A DNA stretch of 64,000 nucleotides, from the NCBI RefSeq assembly GCF_004799645.1, contig NZ_CP031305.1:2604001-2668000 (forward strand), written 5' to 3'. Below, one piece after another: positions 17,853 to 25,843 of this stretch. The position numbers were made by a program, and so were the translations under genes. How positions within the stretch are numbered: the stretch's first letter is position 1; every line of letters begins with the position of its first letter. This stretch comes from Natronorubrum bangense (GTDB lineage Archaea; Halobacteriota; Halobacteria; Halobacteriales; Natrialbaceae). The notes below the pieces were generated by a model. It was not told where the DNA came from and ran no database searches. It saw only the letters and a program-made list of their open reading frames with translations.

Positions 17853-18566
17853 ATGACGACAAACCCACACTCGACATCCCGCCGAAAGCTGCTTGCAACA
17901 TCCGGTTCGATCGCGCTCATTGGCGCCGCGGGCTGTCTCGGTGACGACGACGGAGACAACGGCGATGAAGACAACGGCGGCAACGGCGACGAAACGACAG
18001 CGTCGACCATGACTCTTCTCGTGGAAGGCGTTGGTGGCCACGATCACGACGACGGTGACGATCACGACGACGGTGACGACCACGATCACGACGGTGACGA
18101 TCACGACGACGGTGACGACCACGATCACGACGGTGACGACCACGACGGCGACCACGACGACGACCACGGTCACGGTCTGAGCGACCACGATATCGAGCAT
18201 GCCTGTGGCCACATGGATTACGACGAGCGCGAGGACCTTACCGCAGGCTCCTCAGAAGACGACGCACCGACGATTTCGGACACCCACCAGCCGTTCGAGG
18301 TCACAATCGAAGGTGACAACGGCTACGTCGTCTTCGAAGTTGACGACCACGACGACGATCACGACGACGACCACGACGACGACCACGATCACGATCACGA
18401 CGACGACACGTTCGCGTTCTTCAGCGACGTTGTCGATTCGATCGAGGTCACCGACGGCCACGTCGAGTACGAAACGGAGGACGTCGACGGGTGTGACGGG
18501 ATCGAAGAGTACGCCATCGTCGAACTCCACGACGGACGTGCAGTGCTCCGACTTACCGGCGAGTAA
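17853..18566 (+). CDS. His/Asp-rich Tat lipoprotein, probable extracellular metal-binding protein
   Basis: A 237-residue exported lipoprotein. It has a twin-arginine signal (Arg10-Arg11-Lys) and a lipobox ending in Cys28, so it is likely anchored on the outer face of the membrane. Residues 63-107 and 164-184 are two blocks of repeated His-Asp and Asp-Asp-His units that should bind zinc or similar ions. Between and after them is a compact region including CGHMDYDE and a C-terminal beta-rich segment. The gene lies directly before the znuA-like gene, separated by 135 bases. I infer that it captures or buffers metal for the transporter. The repeats are also visible at DNA level and may vary in length between strains. 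Confidence 0.82.
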   Translation: MTTNPHSTSRRKLLATSGSIALIGAAGCLGDDDGDNGDEDNGGNGDETTASTMTLLVEGVGGHDHDDGDDHDDGDDHDHDGDDHDDGDDHDHDGDDHDGDHDDDHGHGLSDHDIEHACGHMDYDEREDLTAGSSEDDAPTISDTHQPFEVTIEGDNGYVVFEVDDHDDDHDDDHDDDHDHDHDDDTFAFFSDVVDSIEVTDGHVEYETEDVDGCDGIEEYAIVELHDGRAVLRLTGE

Positions 18567-18660
18567 CGATCTGTCGATCTTCGACTGTCAGTCTCGCACT
18601 CGAGCGGCGATTTGCTAACGACTGAAACGCCGGCACCACGCCTTATTAAATCGTCTCGCT

Positions 18661-18704
18661 GATATAATAATACTTTTAACCGCGTACCACCACCTACTGG
18701 TATG
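18661..18704 (+). promoter_or_regulatory. Promoter and possible operator of znuA
   Basis: An A+T-rich TATA-like stretch at about 18661-18680 is followed by the inverted repeat TACCA (18685-18689) / TGGTA (18698-18702), which runs into the ATG. The 9-mer TACTGGTAT at 18695-18703 recurs, inverted, at 17754-17762 upstream of the lipoprotein gene. A shared zinc-responsive operator is an inference. Confidence 0.35.
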
Positions 18705-20102
18705 AATCTGACACGGCGGTCAGTGCTTGCGGGTACTGGTGCCGTCTCGCTCGGTGCGGTCGCCGGCTGTCTGAGCGAGCCCGATGAGATGGGCAACGAG
18801 GGTGGCTACGCCGCCTTCTTTTCGCTCTGGGATTGGGCGAATCAGGTCGCCGACGGCGAACTCGAGTTCGAGAACCCGGTCCCGGCCGGCGAGATGGGAC
18901 ACGGCTGGGAGCCCGACTTCGACCTCACCGCAGACGTCGCCTCGAGTGAAGTGTTCATTTACATGGACACACCCGAATTCTCGTGGGCTCAGGACATCGT
19001 CTCCGGCCTCGAGCGCGACTACGGCGACAGCGTCACCGTGATCGACGCGATGAGCGGGATGGGTCCACACCTCATCCCGTTTGGTGGCGCAGACGACGAT
19101 GACGAGACTGAAGGGTTACCGGAACCGGACTACGACCACGAGTTCGACCCCGACGATATCGTCAGAGAGCGGTTCGACTTCTATGATCTGCGCTCGGAAG
19201 ACCAACTCGGCTACTGGCACATCGACCACTGGCATGGTGGAGTTCCAGAGGTGCCGGTCGATGGCAGCGTGCCGATCGGAGCCGTGTTCCGAGATTCGGA
19301 CGATCGGATCGTTCCGCTCGGGCAAAACGAGGCGTTCCAGTTCGACGCGCGACTGGCCGAAGGCGCTCAGGAGGGCGTCATCGAGATCACGTCCTACGGC
19401 GACTACGTCGAACTGACGGGCCTCGAGACAGGAAACACAGAGATCATTTTCGAGCTTCGTCACGAAGGCGAACTCGTCTACGACACCGACGCGGCTCCGA
19501 TGAGCGTCGACGTGGTCGAAGGAGAGGGAGCAAGCGAGTTCCACGACCCACACGCCTGGGTCGATCCAGTCCTCGCACAGGACGCTGTTTCGAACATCGC
19601 CAACGGTCTTGCCGAGATCGATCCAGACAACGCCGACCTGTTCGAGGAGAACGCCGAGGCGTACAACGAGCGACTCGCCGAGGTCGACCGGCAGTTCGAG
19701 CAACTCGTCGAGGACGCAGACCGCGAGATCGTCGTCTTCGTCGGCCACGACTCCTATCAGTACATCGCCCGGCGATACGGGATCGAGTTCCACACGCCAA
19801 CCGGTGCGACACCTGACGCCAGTGAGGATTTCGCTGCTGTTGCGAACTTGATCGATATCGTCGACGAACACGACATCGACACCATCCTCTACGATCCGTT
19901 CGAGTCCAGTGATCCAAACGACATGGACGACCTCCCGAGCGACGCCGAACAGCTCCTTGAGGGCAGTTCGGCGACTGACGCAGAGCCGCTTAGTCCGGTT
20001 GAGGGGACGACGGGCGAATGGAACGAGGACGATTGGGGATGGGTCGAACAGATGGAAGAGATCAACCTCCCCTCGTTGCGCAAGGCGCTCGATGCCGAGT
20101 GA
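18702..20102 (+). CDS. znuA: Metal ABC transporter substrate-binding lipoprotein (ZnuA-like) with inserted domain
   Basis: A 466-residue cluster A-I solute-binding protein for zinc or manganese. It has a Tat signal with Arg5-Arg6 and a lipobox Cys23. Expected metal ligands are His67 (GHGWEP), His284 (HDPHAWVDP), the His of VGHDSYQY, and the Asp of YDPFESS. It is much longer than the usual 300 residues because about residues 130-275 form an extra segment between the first two ligands. That segment has an acidic loop, a His-rich cluster (His173, His176, His178 in YWHIDHWHG) and a beta-rich region. The insertion may be a second metal site. It is followed four bases later by the ATPase gene. Confidence 0.88.
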   Translation: MNLTRRSVLAGTGAVSLGAVAGCLSEPDEMGNEGGYAAFFSLWDWANQVADGELEFENPVPAGEMGHGWEPDFDLTADVASSEVFIYMDTPEFSWAQDIVSGLERDYGDSVTVIDAMSGMGPHLIPFGGADDDDETEGLPEPDYDHEFDPDDIVRERFDFYDLRSEDQLGYWHIDHWHGGVPEVPVDGSVPIGAVFRDSDDRIVPLGQNEAFQFDARLAEGAQEGVIEITSYGDYVELTGLETGNTEIIFELRHEGELVYDTDAAPMSVDVVEGEGASEFHDPHAWVDPVLAQDAVSNIANGLAEIDPDNADLFEENAEAYNERLAEVDRQFEQLVEDADREIVVFVGHDSYQYIARRYGIEFHTPTGATPDASEDFAAVANLIDIVDEHDIDTILYDPFESSDPNDMDDLPSDAEQLLEGSSATDAEPLSPVEGTTGEWNEDDWGWVEQMEEINLPSLRKALDAE

Positions 20103-20106
20103 GTCC

Positions 20107-20943
20107 ATGCCAGAACCGACCACGTCGGTATCGGCCGAGAGGCCGCCGCAAGATGGAAGAATTAAACGTTCGGACGCTCGACGCTCAACGGAGAAGACAG
20201 TGACACCGATCGTCGACGTACAGGACGTGACGTTCGCCTACGGCGAGAAAGTCGCCGTCGAAGACATCTCGCTGACGATCGAGCAGGGGGACTTTCTCGG
20301 ATTGATCGGCCCAAACGGGTCGGGCAAGACGACGCTGTTGCACCTCATGCTCGGTCTCCAGCGTCCCGATAGCGGCACGGTCGAACTGTTCGGCCAGCCC
20401 ATCGAGGAGTTCGAGGCAGGCGAGCGGATCGGCTACGTCTCCCAGCGCTCGACCGATCGGGGTGAGACGATGCCCGTGACCGTCCGGGAGGTCGTTCTCA
20501 TGGGTCGGTTCGCCCATGCCGGGCGCTCGAGGCTCACCGAGGAGGATCACGAAATCGTCGATGAGGCCCTCGAAACGGTCGAGGTCAGTGATCTGGCCGA
20601 TCGACAGATCAACCAGCTCTCAGGTGGCCAACGCCAGCGGGCCTTTATTGCCCGTGCGCTCGCCTCCGAGGCGGATCTGCTCGCACTCGACGAACCAACA
20701 GTCGGCGTCGACGCGGAGTCGCGCGATCAGTTCTACGGACTGCTCGACGAACTCAACCAACAAGGGATCACGATTATTCTCATCGAACACGACATCGACA
20801 TCCTCACCAAACACGTCAACAAGATCGCCTGTATCAACAAGGAGCTCTACCACCACGGAAAGACCGTCTCGTTCCTCGAGAGCGATGCACTCGCAAAGGC
20901 CTACGGCGCGGCCCATGGCGTCGTCGAGCACGATCACCAATGA
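20107..20943 (+). CDS. znuC: Metal ABC transporter ATP-binding protein (ZnuC-like)
   Basis: An ABC ATPase of 278 residues from the ATG at 20107, or 247 residues from an alternative GTG at 20200 just before the conserved domain. Walker A GPNGSGKTT, signature LSGGQRQR, Walker B LLALDEP and the switch histidine in LIEHDID are all present. The C-terminus is histidine-rich (HHGKT and VEHDHQ), common in zinc transporters. It couples ATP hydrolysis to import through the permease encoded by the next gene, whose start overlaps this stop (ATGA). The 31 residues before the GTG have no similarity to ABC proteins, so the shorter form may be the real one. Confidence 0.88.
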   Translation: MPEPTTSVSAERPPQDGRIKRSDARRSTEKTVTPIVDVQDVTFAYGEKVAVEDISLTIEQGDFLGLIGPNGSGKTTLLHLMLGLQRPDSGTVELFGQPIEEFEAGERIGYVSQRSTDRGETMPVTVREVVLMGRFAHAGRSRLTEEDHEIVDEALETVEVSDLADRQINQLSGGQRQRAFIARALASEADLLALDEPTVGVDAESRDQFYGLLDELNQQGITIILIEHDIDILTKHVNKIACINKELYHHGKTVSFLESDALAKAYGAAHGVVEHDHQ

Positions 20944-22085
20944 GCCACGACACGAACAATCCAGCTGAGGCCACGGACGCCGCCGGCGAGAGCGTAGGTG
21001 TTCGTGCGCGTCTCCACGCGGTTGGCCCCTCGAGGACGCAGCTCGAACTCGGCGGAATCGCCGCGACCGCGCTGCTCGCGATGGCGATGATTGCGTTTAT
21101 TACCCTCGACTGGCTTCGTGGCGCGCCCGCTTGGCTCGGCGTCGCGCCCCATGCGGAGTTCCTGTTCAGTCAGTTCCTCATCGTCGGGATGTGGATGGAT
21201 TTCTACCTCGGAACGAACATCTTCCAGCATCCGTTTATGTGGCGGGCGATCGCGACAGGTGTCCTTATTGGCATCGTCGCCCCGCTCGTCGGGACGTACC
21301 TGGTCCATCGGCAGATGGCACTCATCGGCGAGACGCTTGCCCACACCGCCTTTGCGGGCGTCGCCGTCGGTTTGATCTTCGTGGCGTTCGCCGAGGGGAC
21401 GATGTTGCTCTCACACGTCAGCAATAGCGGCGCGTTGATCCTCATCGCGATGGTCGTCAGCGCGCTTGGGGCGATCGGCCTCCAGTGGCTTACGGCAAAG
21501 ACGAACACCTACGGTGACGTGCCGATCGCAATCGTCCTCAGTGGCAGTTTCGCCGTCGGAACCCTCCTCATCAGCTGGGGCCGTGAACGTGTCTCGATGG
21601 CGATCGACATCGAGGGCTTTCTCTTTGGAAGCCTGACCATCGTCACCGTCGAGGGGGCCCGGATGGTTGCGTTCCTCACCATCGTCGTCGTCGCCGTGAT
21701 CGTCTTGACCTACAAGCAGCTGCTGTTCATCACGTTCGACGAACAGGCGGCTCGTGTCGCGCGACTCAACGTCGACGGCTACAACACCCTGTTGATCGTC
21801 ATGACGGCGGTCGTCGTCGTCGGCGCGATGCAGATCCTCGGCGTGATCCTCGTCGCCGCGATGCTCGTCTTGCCGGTGGCCACGGCTTCCCAGATCGCCA
21901 GAAGCTTCCGTGAAACGTTGTATCTCTCCGTGCTGTTCGGACAGGCCGCAGTAATCGGTGGGCTGGCGTTTGCGATCTGGGCGAGTCTTCCACCTGGTGG
22001 CTCCATCGTCGTCGTCGCCATCGGCTTCTACCTGCTTGCGATCGTCCTCTCGGATCGCTCCGGGATGTCGATCTCGATGCACTGA
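20940..22085 (+). CDS. znuB: Metal ABC transporter permease (ZnuB-like)
   Basis: A 381-residue membrane protein of the ABC-3 family. After a hydrophilic N-terminus of about 30 residues there are roughly eight to nine hydrophobic segments. Recognisable pieces are FMWRAIATGVLIGIVAPLVGTYLVHRQMALIGETLAHTAFAG-like opening motifs (about residues 98-140) and the ILGVILVAAMLVLPVATA loop near residue 300 that contacts the ATPase. It forms the channel for zinc or manganese import together with the two preceding genes. The four-base ATGA overlap with the ATPase gene supports one operon. Confidence 0.9.
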   Translation: MSHDTNNPAEATDAAGESVGVRARLHAVGPSRTQLELGGIAATALLAMAMIAFITLDWLRGAPAWLGVAPHAEFLFSQFLIVGMWMDFYLGTNIFQHPFMWRAIATGVLIGIVAPLVGTYLVHRQMALIGETLAHTAFAGVAVGLIFVAFAEGTMLLSHVSNSGALILIAMVVSALGAIGLQWLTAKTNTYGDVPIAIVLSGSFAVGTLLISWGRERVSMAIDIEGFLFGSLTIVTVEGARMVAFLTIVVVAVIVLTYKQLLFITFDEQAARVARLNVDGYNTLLIVMTAVVVVGAMQILGVILVAAMLVLPVATASQIARSFRETLYLSVLFGQAAVIGGLAFAIWASLPPGGSIVVVAIGFYLLAIVLSDRSGMSISMH

Positions 22086-22206
22086 GTCCGTCGGTCGCTA
22101 TCGCCTCCCGATTGTCTCGAGGATGGCGCTCCGACGTGACGTATCCGTGCCCAACAGACGGGAGGAGGCCACGGCTTTAATTCCTCTCGCGTCGACCCAG
22201 TGAACG

Positions 22207-24303
22207 ATGGGACGGTTATCCGCGTTATTCGACCCCGAGACCGTCGCCGTAGTTGGCGCGACCGACCGCGACGGTGCTGTCGGCCGTGCGATCGTCGAGA
22301 ACCTCCGTGACGAGTTCGTCGGGGAGGTCGTGCCGATCAATCCGAAACGTGACGAGATTCTCGGGCTCGAGTGTTATTCAGCTGTGTCGAGTGCGCCGCC
22401 GATCGATCTGGCGGTCGTCGTCGTCCCGCCCGATATTGTGATCGAGTCGATCCATGATATCGCCGAGGCGGGGACAAAGAACGTCGTCGTCATCACCGCC
22501 GGCTTCTCGGAGACTGGCAGTGAAGGTGCCAAACGCGAGCGCCGGCTGCGCGAGATCGCCACAGAGTACGATCTCAACGTCGTCGGGCCCAACAGTCTCG
22601 GGATTATGTCCACGCCGAACGATATGAACGCCTCCTTTGGCCCCGAAACCGCGCTCGAGGGCTCGATCTCTTTTATGAGCCAGTCGGGAGCGTTCATCAC
22701 GGCCGTCCTGGACTGGGCCAACGAACAGGAGATCGGCTTTCAGGACGTCGTCTCGCTCGGGAACAAGGCGGTGCTCGACGAGACGGACTTCATCCGCGAG
22801 TGGGGTGCCGATTCAGAGACGGACGTTATCATCGGCTATCTCGAGGGGATCGACAACGGCGACGAATTCATCCGGGCGGCCCGTGACGTGACCGACGAGA
22901 CGCCGATCGTCCTCGTCAAATCCGGTCGTACTGATGCCGGCGCACAGGCAGCCTCCTCACATACTGGCGCGATCGCCGGCAGTGAGCGGGCGTATGAAGC
23001 CGGCCTCGAGCAGGCGGGCGTGATCCGTGCTAACTCCGTCCAGGAGCTGTTCGACTACGCACGGGCGCTGTCAGGACTGTCAGAACCGGACTCGGACGGT
23101 GTTGCAGTCGTCACGAACGCAGGTGGCCCTGGCGTGTTGACGACTGATGCAGTCGGTGACGTGCGCCTCGAGATGGCCGACTTCACGGACGAAACGATCG
23201 ATGCGTTGAGCGAGGCGATGCCCGATGAGGCCAATATCTACAACCCGATCGACGCCATCGGCGATGCCGACGCCGATCGCTTTGGCGAGGCGCTCGATAT
23301 CGCACTCGCGGATCCGAACGTCGGCAGCGCAGTCGTAGTTAGCGCGCCGACTGCAGTCCTCGAGTATGATACACTTGCCGAGACGGTCATCGAGAAACGT
23401 GCCGAACACGAGACGCCCGTCGTCACCTGTCTGATGGGCGGACAGCGAGCACGTGCTGCCGAAGAAGTCTTGCGCGAGTTCGGGATCCCGAACTACTTCG
23501 ATCCCGCCCGAGCAGTCGCTGGACTCGATGCGCTGGCCCGATACCGCGGCATTCGCGACCAGACGAGCGAGGAGCCCGAACGGTTCGATGTCGATCGCGA
23601 ACGCGCCCGAGAGATTCTCGAGCGCGCGGCCGGCCGTGACGACAACCGACTGGGCGTCGAGTCGATGGATCTCCTCGAGGCGTACGGCATCCCAACCCCG
23701 GATGGCGAGATCGTCGACGACCCAGAGCGTGCACTCGAGGTCGCCGAGCGGATCGACGGCGACGTCGTAATGAAGATCGTCAGCCCCGATATCTCGCACA
23801 AATCCGATATCGGTGGCGTGAAAGTCGGCGTCGCCGACGCGGACGTCTACGATGCTTACGAAGATCTCGTCGCTCGAGCGCGCAACTATCAGCCTGACGC
23901 GACGATCCTCGGCGTGCAGGTCCAAGAGTTGGTCGATCTCGACGTCGCCACCGAGACGATCGTCGGGATGAACCGCGATCCGCAGTTCGGCCCGCTCTTG
24001 TTGTTCGGCCTCGGCGGCATCTTCGTCGAAATTCTCGAGGATACGTCGGTACGTGTGGCCCCAATCGGCGAACGCGACGCTCGAGAGATGATCGACGAGA
24101 TTCGAGCAGCACCGCTGTTGCGCGGCGCTCGAGGACGTGAACCCGCGGATATCGAGGGGGTTATCGAGACGATCCAGCGACTCTCACAGCTGGTGACTGA
24201 CTTCCCGGCAATCCTCGAACTCGATATCAACCCGCTCGTTGCCGGCCCCGATGGCGTACAGGCGATCGACCTTCGACTCACCGTCGACACGGAGACCCTA
24301 TGA
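22207..24303 (+). CDS. acd: ADP-forming acetyl-CoA (acyl-CoA) synthetase, fused alpha-beta
   Basis: A 698-residue protein with a CoA-binding, succinyl-CoA-synthetase-like alpha part (about residues 1-460) fused to an ATP-grasp beta part (about 470-698). The phosphohistidine of the alpha part is His252 in SSHTGAIAG. The beta part shows VVMKIVSPDISHKSD with its second conserved histidine. The enzyme converts acetyl-CoA, ADP and phosphate to acetate, ATP and CoA, the main acetate-forming route in haloarchaea. A CTTTAA-type TATA box lies about 30 bases before the start. It overlaps the next gene by ATGA, pointing to functional coupling. Confidence 0.93.
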   Translation: MGRLSALFDPETVAVVGATDRDGAVGRAIVENLRDEFVGEVVPINPKRDEILGLECYSAVSSAPPIDLAVVVVPPDIVIESIHDIAEAGTKNVVVITAGFSETGSEGAKRERRLREIATEYDLNVVGPNSLGIMSTPNDMNASFGPETALEGSISFMSQSGAFITAVLDWANEQEIGFQDVVSLGNKAVLDETDFIREWGADSETDVIIGYLEGIDNGDEFIRAARDVTDETPIVLVKSGRTDAGAQAASSHTGAIAGSERAYEAGLEQAGVIRANSVQELFDYARALSGLSEPDSDGVAVVTNAGGPGVLTTDAVGDVRLEMADFTDETIDALSEAMPDEANIYNPIDAIGDADADRFGEALDIALADPNVGSAVVVSAPTAVLEYDTLAETVIEKRAEHETPVVTCLMGGQRARAAEEVLREFGIPNYFDPARAVAGLDALARYRGIRDQTSEEPERFDVDRERAREILERAAGRDDNRLGVESMDLLEAYGIPTPDGEIVDDPERALEVAERIDGDVVMKIVSPDISHKSDIGGVKVGVADADVYDAYEDLVARARNYQPDATILGVQVQELVDLDVATETIVGMNRDPQFGPLLLFGLGGIFVEILEDTSVRVAPIGERDAREMIDEIRAAPLLRGARGREPADIEGVIETIQRLSQLVTDFPAILELDINPLVAGPDGVQAIDLRLTVDTETL

Positions 24304-25442
24304 CCAACACTGAACCCACGGCGACCGACCAGACCGACACCGACAGCGAACCGACCGACGACAGCACCGACACGATCCTCGTTAGCTCGCTAGAGACCAG
24401 CACCGGCAAGACGGCTATCACGCTCGCACTCGCCCGGCTTGCACAGCGCGAGGGCGACAGCGTCGGCTACATGAAGCCAAAAGGAACCAGCCTCCAGAGC
24501 AATGTCGGGAAGACCCTGGATGAGGATCCGCTGCTCGCTCGCGAACTCCTCGACCTCGACGCGGAGATGCACGACTTAGAACCAGTTGTCTACTCGCCGA
24601 CGTTCATCGAGCAGGCGATCCGCGGGCGCGAGGACCCAGCGGAGCTCCGAGAGCGCGTTTCGGAGGCGTTCGAAACGCTCGCAGACGGCACCGATCGACT
24701 GTTCCTCGAGGGCGGCGGCGAGTACGACATCGGCGGCATCGTCGATCTCACGGATGTTGACATCGCAGCGCTGTTGGACGCGCGTGTTGTCCTCGTCGCA
24801 TCCTATACCGTCCCCGGCGACATCGACGACGTGTTGGCCGCGGCCGACGCCTTCGGCGACCGTCTCGCCGGCGTAATCTTCAACGACGTTCCAGACGCTG
24901 CATACGATCCGCTCGAGACCGATGTCGTCCCCTTCCTCGAGGGGCGAGGGATTCCGGTCTTCGGTGTCGTGCCGAGCGAGCAGGTACTCTCGGGCGTGAC
25001 AGTCGACGAGCTGGCAGCGGAGCTGGGAGCATCGATGCTCGTCGACGCCGGCGCGGACGCGTACATCGAGCGGTTTACTGTCGGTGCGATGGGCGGCGAT
25101 AGCGCCCTGCGCCATTTCCGCCGGACGAAAGACGCCGCCGTGATCACCGGCGGCGATCGCGCCGAGATCCACCGGGCCGCACTCGAGGCACCCGGCATTC
25201 GGTGTCTCATCCTGACTGGCGGCCACCGGCCGTCGGGAACGATTATCGGGCAGGCAACAGAACGCGGAACACCGATTCTGACGGTGCAGACGGACACGCT
25301 GACGACTGTCGAACGTGCTGAAGACGTCGTCCGAAGTGGGCGTACACGCAACGTTGAAACTGTCGACCGGATGGAACAGCTCCTCGGTGACCACGCAGCC
25401 ATCGATTCGATTCTAGCCGCCGACAGCGATCGCCAACAGTAA
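24300..25442 (+). CDS. Phosphotransacetylase-family protein: BioD-like P-loop plus DRTGG domain
   Basis: A 380-residue protein. After a disordered acidic 25-residue N-terminus there is a dethiobiotin-synthetase-like P-loop domain with a Walker A variant, LETSTGKTAI, and FLEGGGEYD. From about residue 235 a DRTGG domain follows (VLSGVTVDELAAEL, then GDSALRHFRRTKDAAVITGGDR). This is the arrangement seen at the N-terminus of long Pta enzymes, without the catalytic phosphotransacetylase domain. Translational overlap with the ADP-forming acetyl-CoA synthetase suggests a regulatory or sensor role in acetate metabolism. The catalytic activity is unknown. Confidence 0.85.
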   Translation: MTNTEPTATDQTDTDSEPTDDSTDTILVSSLETSTGKTAITLALARLAQREGDSVGYMKPKGTSLQSNVGKTLDEDPLLARELLDLDAEMHDLEPVVYSPTFIEQAIRGREDPAELRERVSEAFETLADGTDRLFLEGGGEYDIGGIVDLTDVDIAALLDARVVLVASYTVPGDIDDVLAAADAFGDRLAGVIFNDVPDAAYDPLETDVVPFLEGRGIPVFGVVPSEQVLSGVTVDELAAELGASMLVDAGADAYIERFTVGAMGGDSALRHFRRTKDAAVITGGDRAEIHRAALEAPGIRCLILTGGHRPSGTIIGQATERGTPILTVQTDTLTTVERAEDVVRSGRTRNVETVDRMEQLLGDHAAIDSILAADSDRQQ

Positions 25443-25542
25443 CACAGCATCGGCAGGTATCTAGACAACACGTTCGGTTTCAGTCTGCAATGACTGTCAT
25501 GTCTGACCAAGAATTAAGAGTCCACCCTGCATGAGGCCAGAC

Positions 25543-25836
25543 ATGGACGATACTCCTCAAGAGATCACCTCTCTCGTCGGACGCGAGGTTTACTCAAACA
25601 ACGGCGTCTTCGTCGGCGAAGTCGAGGACCTGCGGCTGAACGTCGACGGCGAAGCGGTGACCGGACTCGCACTCGGAAACCTGAACACTGAGCTGTTTGC
25701 AGACGCCGCCCACGGCGGACAGGGCATCATCGTTCCCTACCGGTGGGTCCGATCCGTTGGCGACGTGATCCTGATCAACGACGTCGTCGAGCGTGTCCGC
25801 CAACCCGACGATGAAGAAGACGAACTGATCGCGTAG
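25543..25836 (+). CDS. PRC-barrel domain protein, possibly CdpB-type cell-division protein
   Basis: A protein of 97 residues from ATG 25543 (an ATG four codons earlier is possible) made almost entirely of one PRC-barrel: LVGREVYSNNGVFVGEVEDL, a central LALGNLN strand and the GIIVPYRWVRSVGDVIL strand. An acidic tail follows. Small stand-alone PRC-barrel proteins named CdpB1/CdpB2 bridge SepF and CdpA in the haloarchaeal FtsZ division complex. This protein has the right size and makeup, but I could not compare it with them. It converges with the DHH-family gene, with 7 bases between the stops. Confidence 0.82.
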   Translation: MDDTPQEITSLVGREVYSNNGVFVGEVEDLRLNVDGEAVTGLALGNLNTELFADAAHGGQGIIVPYRWVRSVGDVILINDVVERVRQPDDEEDELIA

Positions 25837-25843
25837 TGGCGCG

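Noticed and set aside
19909..20106. N-terminal extension of the ABC ATPase overlapping znuA
   Set aside because: It is the shifted-frame shadow of znuA; an ATG follows znuA by four bases.
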